Assembly (NCBI GenBank): GCA_024235895.1
Contig: JACKLM010000002.1
Location: 992,001 to 1,056,000, forward strand
Origin: Burkholderiaceae bacterium
GTDB taxonomy: Bacteria; Pseudomonadota; Gammaproteobacteria; Burkholderiales; Burkholderiaceae_C
Direction of reading: 5' to 3'
Length of the DNA: 64,000 bases
The position numbers and the translations under genes were made by a program. Under the pieces are notes generated by a model. The model was not told where the DNA came from. It made no database searches and saw only the letters and a list, made by a program, of their open reading frames with translations. Shown here in pieces: positions 57,794-64,000 of the stretch. The stretch's first letter is position 1. The number at the start of each line of letters is the position of its first letter.

Positions 57794-57844
57794 CGCCATC
57801 CTGCCGCCCCGCACATGCGGTCACCGGCCCTCCACAACCATAAG

Positions 57845-59278
57845 ATGTCCACAATCCCGATGAGCCTCGACCTTTGGCAGCGAGGTTGCCAGCGCCTGGC
57901 CACCGAATTGCCCGAGCAGCAATTCAATACCTGGATCCGGCCGCTGCCTGCGGCCGAGCCCCGCCCCGCCGACCCCGGTACCACGCGGCTGGAACTGCGC
58001 GTGCCCAACCGCTTCAAGCTCGACTGGATCCGCGCTCAGTACGCCGCTCACATCGAGTCGATCCTGAGTGAACTCGCCGGCCATCCGGTCAAGCTCGACC
58101 TGACGCTCGCGCCCCGCGACGGCCAGGGCGCCGCCGTGCCGTCCGCAGCGTCCCGCCCCGCATCCGCCGCGCTGCCGCCGCCCACCAACGGTTCGGCGCA
58201 TCCCGCGCCGCCGAACGGCAGCGCCGAGGCCGCGGCAGCGCCACCGCCCAGTGCCACGCGCCACAAGCTCAACCCGGCGCTGACCTTCGACACGCTGGTC
58301 CCCGGCCGCGCCAACCAGATGGCGCGCACCGCCGCACTGCACGTCGCCGGCGCACCCGGCGCCATGTACAACCCGCTCTTCATCTACGGCGGTGTCGGCC
58401 TGGGCAAGACGCACCTCGTGCACGCGGTCGGCAACGCGCTGCTTGCCGACCGCCCCGATGCCCGCGTGCTGTACCTGCACGCCGAGCAGTTCATCAGCGA
58501 CGTCGTGCGCAACTACCAGCGCAAGACCTTCGACGAGCTGAAGGCCAAGTACCACCAGCTCGACCTGTTGCTGATCGACGACGTGCAGTTCTTCGCCGGC
58601 AAGGAGCGCACCCAGGAGGAGTTCTTCAACGCCTTCGAGGCGCTGCTGGCCAAGCGCGCGCACATCATCATGACCAGCGACACCTACCCCAAGGGGCTGG
58701 CCGACATCGACGAGCGGCTCACGAGCCGCTTCGACGCCGGGCTGACGGTGGCCATCGAGCCGCCCGAGCTCGAGATGCGCGTCGCGATCCTGATCAGCAA
58801 GGCGCGCGCCGACGGCGTCGAGATGCCCGAGGACGTCGCCTTCTTCGTCGCCAAGAACGTGCGCGCCAACGTGCGCGAGCTGGAAGGCGCGCTGCGCAAG
58901 GTGCTGGCGTACGCCAAGTTCAGCCACAAGGAGATCACGATCGCGCTGGCGCGCGAGGCGCTCAAGGACCTGCTGTCGATCCAGAACCGCCAGATCTCGG
59001 TCGAGAATATCCAGAAGACGGTGGCCGACTTCTACAAGATCAAGGTCGCCGACATGTACAGCAAGAAGCGCCCGGCGTCGATCGCGCGGCCGCGCCAGAT
59101 CGCGATGTTCCTGGCCAAGGAGATGACGCAGAAGAGCCTGCCCGAGATCGGCGAGCTGTTCGGCGGGCGCGACCACACGACCGTGCTGCACGCGGTGCGC
59201 AAGATCGGCGGCGAGCGGCTCAAGAACGGCGAGCTCAACCAGCAGCTGCACGTGCTGGAACAGACCCTCAAGGGCTGA
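57845..59278 (+). CDS. dnaA: Chromosomal replication initiator DnaA
   Basis: This 477-residue AAA+ initiator binds DnaA boxes and melts oriC. Domain I begins 'LWQRGCQRLATELPEQQFNTWIRPL'. A Pro/Ala linker (~95-140) follows, then the ATPase with 'LNPALTFDTLVPGRANQMA', Walker A 'YGGVGLGKTHLVHAVGNALL' near 180-199 and Walker B 'LLLIDDVQFFAGKERTQEEFF' near 240-260. The C-terminal DNA-binding domain has 'GELFGGRDHTTVLHAVRKI'. ATG 57845 and ATG 57860 are both possible (neither has a good ribosome site). Confidence 0.97.
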   Translation: MSTIPMSLDLWQRGCQRLATELPEQQFNTWIRPLPAAEPRPADPGTTRLELRVPNRFKLDWIRAQYAAHIESILSELAGHPVKLDLTLAPRDGQGAAVPSAASRPASAALPPPTNGSAHPAPPNGSAEAAAAPPPSATRHKLNPALTFDTLVPGRANQMARTAALHVAGAPGAMYNPLFIYGGVGLGKTHLVHAVGNALLADRPDARVLYLHAEQFISDVVRNYQRKTFDELKAKYHQLDLLLIDDVQFFAGKERTQEEFFNAFEALLAKRAHIIMTSDTYPKGLADIDERLTSRFDAGLTVAIEPPELEMRVAILISKARADGVEMPEDVAFFVAKNVRANVRELEGALRKVLAYAKFSHKEITIALAREALKDLLSIQNRQISVENIQKTVADFYKIKVADMYSKKRPASIARPRQIAMFLAKEMTQKSLPEIGELFGGRDHTTVLHAVRKIGGERLKNGELNQQLHVLEQTLKG

Positions 59279-59549
59279 TCCAGGTGCGCGCGCCGCGAGC
59301 CGCCCCTGCGCTTCGCCACCGGCCGCGCGCGGCGGCGCGACAAACCTGGGGACAAGTCCGGAACAAGCCGCCGGCTGTCCACAGCCCCGGCCGGGCGGCG
59401 TCACTTGTCCCCGTTCGCGGGCCCCGCCACCCGGCCCTGCACCCACAGGGTTGCCGCCGAGCTAAGACCTTGACGGAACAGGCGAAAATAGCGCTTCTCC
59501 ACAGCCACCGCCGGCCTCTACTACGGCTACCAGGCTTTAAAGGAACGAC
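59279..59549. other. dnaA-dnaN intergenic region
   Basis: 271 bases with no gene. They contain several DnaA-box-like TCCACA sites, the best TTCTCCACA at 59495-59503 (one mismatch) and CTGTCCACA near 59375-59384, and a TTGACG box at 59470-59475. This could be a secondary DnaA-binding region or part of oriC. Confidence 0.45.
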
Positions 59550-60656
59550 ATGATCGTCTTGAAGGCAGCCCAGGAAAAACTGCTTGCCGCGCTGCAGTCG
59601 GTCGCCGGCATCGTCGAGCGCCGGCATACGCTGCCGGTGCTGGCGAACGTGCTGCTGCGCAAGAACGGCCCGCAGCTCGAGTTCGTCACCAGCGACCTCG
59701 AGATCCAGGTCCGCACCCAGGCCGAGCTCGGCGGCGATGCCGGCGAGCTCGCGACCACGGTCTCGGCCAAGAAGCTGATCGACATTCTGCGCGCGCTGCC
59801 GCCCGACCAGACCGTCACGCTGAGCTCGGGCGCCAACAAGCTGCTGATGCAGGCTGGCCGCAGCCGCTTCACGCTGCAGACCATGCCGGCGCAGGACTTC
59901 CCGCTGGTCAGCGAATCGGTCGACTTCGGGCCGATGTTCTCGGTGCCGCAGAAGACGCTGCGCGCGCTCGTCAACCAGGTGCACTTCGCGATGGCGGTGC
60001 ACGATATCCGCTACTACCTCAACGGCATCCTGTTCATCGCCGAGGGCACGCAGCTGACGCTGGTGGCGACCGACGGCCACCGGCTGGCGCTGGCGCAGGC
60101 GACGCTCGGGCACGAGATCCCCAAGCAGGAGGTCATCCTGCCGCGCAAGACGGTGCTCGAGCTGCAGCGGCTGCTCGCCGACGACGAGGCGCCGATCGAG
60201 ATCCGCTTCGCCGCCAACCAGGCCAAGTTCGCGTTCGGCAGCATGGAGTTCGTCAGCAAGCTCGTCGAGGGCAAGTTCCCCGACTACAACCGCGTCATCC
60301 CGCGCAACCACCCGAACCACATCACCCTCGGCCGCGCGCCGCTGCTGGCCAGCTTGCAGCGCGCGGCGATCCTGACGAGCGAGAAGTTCAAGGGTGTGCG
60401 GCTGGGCGTCGAGCCTGGCATGCTCAAGATCGCTGCCAGCAACGCCGAGCAGGAGGAGGCGCAGGAGGAGTTGGAGATCGACTACGACGGCCCGGCGATC
60501 GACATCGGCTTCAACGTCGGCTACCTGACCGACGCACTGGCCAACATCGGCGCCGAGATGGTCACGATCGAGCTGCTCGACGGCCAGGCCAGCGCGCTGT
60601 TCACGGTGCCCGAGCAGCCCGGATTCAAGTACGTCGTGATGCCGATGCGGATCTGA
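59550..60656 (+). CDS. dnaN: DNA polymerase III beta sliding clamp
   Basis: This 368-residue clamp forms a dimeric ring around DNA. Three clamp domains are visible: N-terminal 'AAQEKLLAALQSVAGIVERRHTLPVLANVLL' (7-37), middle 'VPQKTLRALVNQVHFAMAVHDIRYYLNGI' near 132-160, and C-terminal ending 'QPGFKYVVMPMRI', the hydrophobic-cleft tail. ATG 59550 follows AAAGGA. It is co-oriented with dnaA and gyrB. Confidence 0.98.
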   Translation: MIVLKAAQEKLLAALQSVAGIVERRHTLPVLANVLLRKNGPQLEFVTSDLEIQVRTQAELGGDAGELATTVSAKKLIDILRALPPDQTVTLSSGANKLLMQAGRSRFTLQTMPAQDFPLVSESVDFGPMFSVPQKTLRALVNQVHFAMAVHDIRYYLNGILFIAEGTQLTLVATDGHRLALAQATLGHEIPKQEVILPRKTVLELQRLLADDEAPIEIRFAANQAKFAFGSMEFVSKLVEGKFPDYNRVIPRNHPNHITLGRAPLLASLQRAAILTSEKFKGVRLGVEPGMLKIAASNAEQEEAQEELEIDYDGPAIDIGFNVGYLTDALANIGAEMVTIELLDGQASALFTVPEQPGFKYVVMPMRI

Positions 60657-60701
60657 CGCTGACGCGTCCGATCCGCTGCGCGCGACATGGCGCACCCCCT
60701 G

Positions 60702-60718
60702 CCCCCGCCAAGCGGGGG
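60702..60718 (+). terminator. Hairpin in dnaN-gyrB gap
   Basis: CCCCCGC (60702-60708), a 3-base loop and GCGGGGG (60712-60718), followed by TT. A short, stable hairpin 46 bases after dnaN, probably a weak terminator or attenuator before gyrB. Confidence 0.55.
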
Positions 60719-60772
60719 TTCCAGTCAGTTCGACGCCCGGGCCGCGTTCGCGGCCCTCTTCCAGGCACATTC

Positions 60773-63286
60773 ATGAGCGACAGCAGCAACAGCCCGGCCG
60801 CCCCCGGCAGCGCGCCCGACACCGGCTACGGCGAAGGCGCGATCCAGATCCTCGAAGGGCTGGAGGCGGTGCGCAAGCGCCCCGGCATGTACATCGGCGA
60901 CACGAGCGACGGCACCGGGCTGCACCACCTCGTGTTCGAGGTCGTCGACAACTCGATCGACGAGGCGCTGGCCGGCCACTGCGACGACATCGTCGTCACC
61001 ATCCACAGCGACAACAGCATCAGCGTCGTCGACAACGGCCGCGGCATCCCGACCGGCGTCAAGATGGACGACAAGCACGAGCCGCGGCGCAGCGCGGCCG
61101 AGATCGCGCTGACCGAGCTGCACGCCGGCGGCAAGTTCAACCAGAACAGCTACAAGGTCTCGGGCGGGCTGCACGGGGTCGGCGTCAGCTGCGTCAACGC
61201 GCTCAGCAGGTGGCTGCGGCTGACCGTGCGGCGCGACGGCAAGGTCCGCTTCATCGAGTTCAAGCGCGGCGAACCACAGGACCGCGTGCTGGAGATGCGC
61301 GACGGCGTCGAGGTCAGCCCGATGAAGATCCTCGGCGAGACCGAGAAGCGCGGCACCGAGGTGCACTTCCTGCCCGACGACGCCATCTTCCAGCACAACG
61401 CCGACTTCCACTACGACATCCTCGCCAAGCGGCTGCGCGAGCTGAGCTTCCTGAACCACGGCGTCAGCATCCGGCTCGTCGACGAGCGCATCGGCAAGCA
61501 GGACCACTTCGCGTTCGCCGGCGGCGTCAGTGGATTCGTCGAGTTCGTCAACCAGGGCAAGAAGACGCTGCACCCGACGATCTTCCACGCCATCGCCGAG
61601 CGGCCGAGCGAGCAGGGCACGGCGATCGGCGTCGAGGTGGCGATGCAGTGGAACGAGGGCTACACCGAGAACGTCCTGTGCTTCACCAACAACATCCCGC
61701 AGCGCGACGGCGGCACCCACCTGACCGGGCTGCGCGCGGCGATGACGCGCGTCATCAACAAGTACATCGACGACAACGAGCTGGCCAAGAAGGCCAAGGT
61801 CGAGATCAGCGGCGACGACATGCGCGAGGGGCTGACCTGCGTGCTCAGCGTCAAGGTGCCCGAGCCCAAGTTCAGCAGCCAGACCAAGGACAAGCTCGTC
61901 AGCAGCGAGGTGCGCGGCCCGGTCGAGGAGGTCGTCGCCAGCAAGCTCGGCGAGTGGCTGCTGGAGAACCCGAACGATGCCAAGATCGTCTGCGGCAAGA
62001 TCGTCGACGCCGCGCGCGCCCGCGAGGCGGCGCGCAAGGCACGCGAGATGACGCGCCGCAAGGGCGTGCTCGACGGCCTGGGGTTGCCCGGCAAGCTCGC
62101 CGACTGCCAGGAGAAGGACCCGGCGCTGTGCGAGATCTACATCGTCGAGGGTGACAGCGCCGGCGGCAGCGCCAAGCAGGGGCGCGACCGCAAGTTCCAG
62201 GCGATCCTGCCGCTGCGCGGCAAGATCCTCAACGTCGAGAAGGCGCGCTACGAGAAGCTGCTGACCAGCAACGAGATCCTTACGCTGATCACCGCCTTGG
62301 GCACCGGCATCGGCAAGGGCATGGGTGGCGACGACTTCAACCCCGACAAGCTGCGCTACCACCGCATCATCATCATGACCGACGCCGACGTGGACGGCGC
62401 GCACATCCGCACCCTGCTGCTGACCTTCTTCTACCGCCAGATGCCCGATCTGGTCGAGCGCGGGCACATCTACATCGCGCAGCCGCCGCTGTACAAGGTC
62501 AAGCACGGCAAGAAGGAGCAGTACCTGAAGGACGGCCACGAGCTCGATGCCTACCTGCTGCAGGTGGCGCTGGACGGCGCCGAGGTGCTGCCCGGCGCCG
62601 GCCGCGAGCCGATCCGCGGCGACGCGCTGGAGGCGCTGGCGCGCAAGTACCTGGTCGCCAACAACGTCGTCGACCGGCTCGCCAACTGGATGGACCCGGA
62701 GGCGCTGCGCGCGATCGCCGCCGGGCTGACGCTGGACCTGGACGACGCCGGCAAGGCCGAGGCCAGCGCGGTGGCGCTGCAAGGCGCGCTGCACGACGCC
62801 GAGGTCGCCTCCGAGTTCGACGCCCGCAGCGACAAGCACCTGCTGCGCATCAGCCGGCGCCACCACGGCAACGTCAAGAGCAGCGTCATCACGCTGGACT
62901 TCGTGCACGGCGCCGACTACGAGGCGCTGGCCAGCGCCGGCCAGACCTTCAAGGGGCTGCTCGCCGACGACGCCCTCGTCGCCCGCGGCGAGGGTGAGCG
63001 GCGCAAGGAGCACAAGGTGGCCGACTTCCGCGCCGCCATGGCCTGGCTGATGCAGCAGGCCGAATCCAGCGTCGGCCGCCAGCGCTACAAGGGCCTGGGC
63101 GAGATGAACCCCGGGCAACTGTGGGAGACGACGATGGACCCCGCGGTGCGCCGGCTGCTGCGGGTGCAGATCGACGACGCGATCGAGGCCGACCGCGTCT
63201 TCACGATGCTGATGGGCGACGAGGTGGAGCCGCGGCGCGACTTCATCGAGAGCAACGCGCTCAGGGCGGCGAATATCGACGTGTAG
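60773..63286 (+). CDS. gyrB: DNA gyrase subunit B
   Basis: This 837-residue ATPase subunit of gyrase has GHKL ATP-binding motifs 'EVVDNSIDEALAGHCDDI' (near 49-66), 'VDNGRGIPTGVK' near 83 and 'GGLHGVGVSCVNALS' near 128-142. Transducer and TOPRIM domains follow, with 'YIVEGDSAGGSAKQGRDRKFQ' near 458-478 and 'MTDADVDGAHIRTLLLTFFY' near 535-554, and C-terminal 'QQAESSVGRQRYKGLGEMNP' near 762. ATG 60773 gives the usual start. About 30 residues longer than E. coli GyrB. Confidence 0.98.
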   Translation: MSDSSNSPAAPGSAPDTGYGEGAIQILEGLEAVRKRPGMYIGDTSDGTGLHHLVFEVVDNSIDEALAGHCDDIVVTIHSDNSISVVDNGRGIPTGVKMDDKHEPRRSAAEIALTELHAGGKFNQNSYKVSGGLHGVGVSCVNALSRWLRLTVRRDGKVRFIEFKRGEPQDRVLEMRDGVEVSPMKILGETEKRGTEVHFLPDDAIFQHNADFHYDILAKRLRELSFLNHGVSIRLVDERIGKQDHFAFAGGVSGFVEFVNQGKKTLHPTIFHAIAERPSEQGTAIGVEVAMQWNEGYTENVLCFTNNIPQRDGGTHLTGLRAAMTRVINKYIDDNELAKKAKVEISGDDMREGLTCVLSVKVPEPKFSSQTKDKLVSSEVRGPVEEVVASKLGEWLLENPNDAKIVCGKIVDAARAREAARKAREMTRRKGVLDGLGLPGKLADCQEKDPALCEIYIVEGDSAGGSAKQGRDRKFQAILPLRGKILNVEKARYEKLLTSNEILTLITALGTGIGKGMGGDDFNPDKLRYHRIIIMTDADVDGAHIRTLLLTFFYRQMPDLVERGHIYIAQPPLYKVKHGKKEQYLKDGHELDAYLLQVALDGAEVLPGAGREPIRGDALEALARKYLVANNVVDRLANWMDPEALRAIAAGLTLDLDDAGKAEASAVALQGALHDAEVASEFDARSDKHLLRISRRHHGNVKSSVITLDFVHGADYEALASAGQTFKGLLADDALVARGEGERRKEHKVADFRAAMAWLMQQAESSVGRQRYKGLGEMNPGQLWETTMDPAVRRLLRVQIDDAIEADRVFTMLMGDEVEPRRDFIESNALRAANIDV

Positions 63287-63331
63287 CGCGCCAGCGCCTG
63301 CCCAGACCAGCCGACGCGGAGCACCCAACGC

Positions 63332-64000
63332 ATGACGGCCCCGGAGCAGCAGGCGCGCGTGCAGATCGACCGGCTGCTGGCGGCGGCCGGCTGGTCCGTC
63401 CAGGACCTCAGGACGGCGGATCTCCACGCGTCGCGCGGCGTCGCGCTGCGCGAGTTCGAGCTGAACCCGGGCTTCGGCACCGCCGACTACCTGCTCTACG
63501 TCGACGGCAAGGCCTGCGGCGTCATCGAGGCCAAGAAGCAGGGTGCGACGCTCACCGGCGTGGAGGCGCAGTCCGGCCGCTATGCCCAGGGCCTGCCGGC
63601 CAGACTGCCCGCGTGGCGGCGACCGTTGCCCTTCGTCTACGAATCGACCGGCATCGAGACCCACTTCACGAGCGCCCTGGACCCGGCGCCCCGCGCACGC
63701 AGCGTATTCGCCTTCCATCGCCCCGAGACGCTGGCCGAGTGGCTGGCGCAGGCCGCGGCAGACCCACCCGGGGCGCCGGCCACCGTCCTGACCACCGATG
63801 GCCACCCACCGGCCGCGGGAGTCGAACGTGCCAACGGCCGCACCATGCTCGCCCGGCTGCGGGCCATGCCGCCGCTGGTGACGGAATGGGGCGACTTCAA
63901 GCTCTGGCCCGCGCAGATCACCGCCATCCAGAACCTGGAAGCCAGCCTGGCGCAGAACATGCCGCGCGCGCTGATCCAGATGGCCACCGGCAGCGGCAAG
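63332..64000 (+). CDS. hsdR: Type I restriction enzyme R subunit (5' part)
   Basis: Open to the right edge; 223 residues are visible, beginning 'MTAPEQQARVQIDRLLAAAGW'. The nuclease domain has the PD-(D/E)xK-type motif 'FGTADYLLYVDGKACGVIEAKK' near 50-71 and 'QSGRYAQGL' near 82. The last residues 'IQMATGSGK' are the Walker A of the helicase motor (MATGSGKT). As an R subunit it would cut unmethylated DNA with HsdM and HsdS, whose genes are not in view. It sits 45 bases after gyrB, a spot where accessory genes often insert. Confidence 0.9.
   Translation, partial: MTAPEQQARVQIDRLLAAAGWSVQDLRTADLHASRGVALREFELNPGFGTADYLLYVDGKACGVIEAKKQGATLTGVEAQSGRYAQGLPARLPAWRRPLPFVYESTGIETHFTSALDPAPRARSVFAFHRPETLAEWLAQAAADPPGAPATVLTTDGHPPAAGVERANGRTMLARLRAMPPLVTEWGDFKLWPAQITAIQNLEASLAQNMPRALIQMATGSGK

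Larger units (their letters stand above)
57539..57844. other. rpmH-dnaA intergenic region, candidate oriC
   Basis: 306 bases between divergent rpmH and dnaA. They hold the rpmH promoter (57702-57730, - strand), the dnaA promoter (57765-57793, + strand), a perfect DnaA box (57784-57792) and weaker TCCACA sites near 57830-57853. The 57690-57735 stretch is comparatively AT-rich. In beta- and gammaproteobacteria the origin often sits at dnaA, but box density here is low, and flanking boxes in rnpA and before dnaN may belong to the same origin. Confidence 0.55.

Noticed and set aside
60725..63805. Long open frame on the - strand opposite gyrB
   Set aside because: Antisense frame kept open by the GC3 bias of gyrB; low-complexity Ala/Arg/Gln/His-rich translation with no family resemblance.

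Overview
This 64 kb window is very GC-rich DNA from a bacterial chromosome. The gene content points to a betaproteobacterium of the order Burkholderiales, probably the Rubrivivax/Leptothrix side; that placement is inference from gene order and protein style, as no rRNA gene is present. The window covers the chromosomal origin region. Reading right to left from the origin it holds dnaA-dnaN-gyrB on the + strand, with rpmH-rnpA-yidD-yidC and then mnmE on the - strand (53.0-63.3 kb). The partner block mnmG-rsmG-lysE-parA and parB, which carries parS sites, lies at 14.4-25.1 kb. About 28 kb of other genes separate parB from mnmE, and trehalose genes separate parA from parB.

Layout. 0-14.3 kb: the end of a family 5 solute-binding protein; an orphan FeeM-like acyltransferase; acetoacetyl-CoA synthetase; trxC; a GloB-like hydrolase; a PaiB-like protein; a LytS/AlgZ-type histidine kinase, a degenerate second kinase and a LytTR regulator; an AmpG-like permease; an M48 protease; a histidine phosphatase; a YkgJ-type cysteine-cluster protein and a DUF2061 protein. 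14.4-25.1 kb: the mnmG/rsmG/parAB region with two parS-like sites and a perfect 50-bp palindrome. 19.0-29.7 kb, - strand: a trehalose module consisting of GH65 phosphorylase, a beta-PGM/trehalose-phosphatase fusion, OtsA and GH15, interleaved with argC, parB (+ strand) and an MFS permease. 30.0-36.1 kb: the starvation-associated prkA-yeaH-spoVR operon, in which spoVR is interrupted by a 409-residue intein. 36.1-44.5 kb: two inverted structured repeats, a sugar epimerase, a serine protease, a GlcD-type oxidase, an ATP:cobalamin adenosyltransferase, an acyl-CoA ligase, an HDOD protein and a glycine-rich RRM protein. 44.5-52.9 kb: a - strand chain kdsD-kdsC-lptC-SDR-sbtA-like-PII-like joined by short gaps and overlaps, a divergent CPA2 antiporter, a secreted histidine phosphatase, apt and a c-type cytochrome lipoprotein. 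63.3 kb to the end: the start of a type I restriction hsdR gene.

How the genes work together. OtsA and the phosphatase domain can make trehalose from UDP-glucose and glucose-6-P. GH15 (hydrolysis) and GH65 plus beta-PGM (phosphorolysis, then beta-G1P to G6P) could recycle it. PrkA, YeaH and SpoVR form a conserved stress module. ParA, ParB and parS segregate the origin replicated by DnaA, DnaN and GyrB. KdsD, KdsC and LptC supply Kdo and LPS transport.

The items most worth follow-up are the SpoVR intein, the pair of compensatory hairpin repeats upstream of the epimerase, the catalytically dead LytS paralogue, the 50-bp palindrome after rsmG, and the two-gene equivalent of a three-domain OtsB1-type protein. 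All calls come from reading the sequence; no database search was run.
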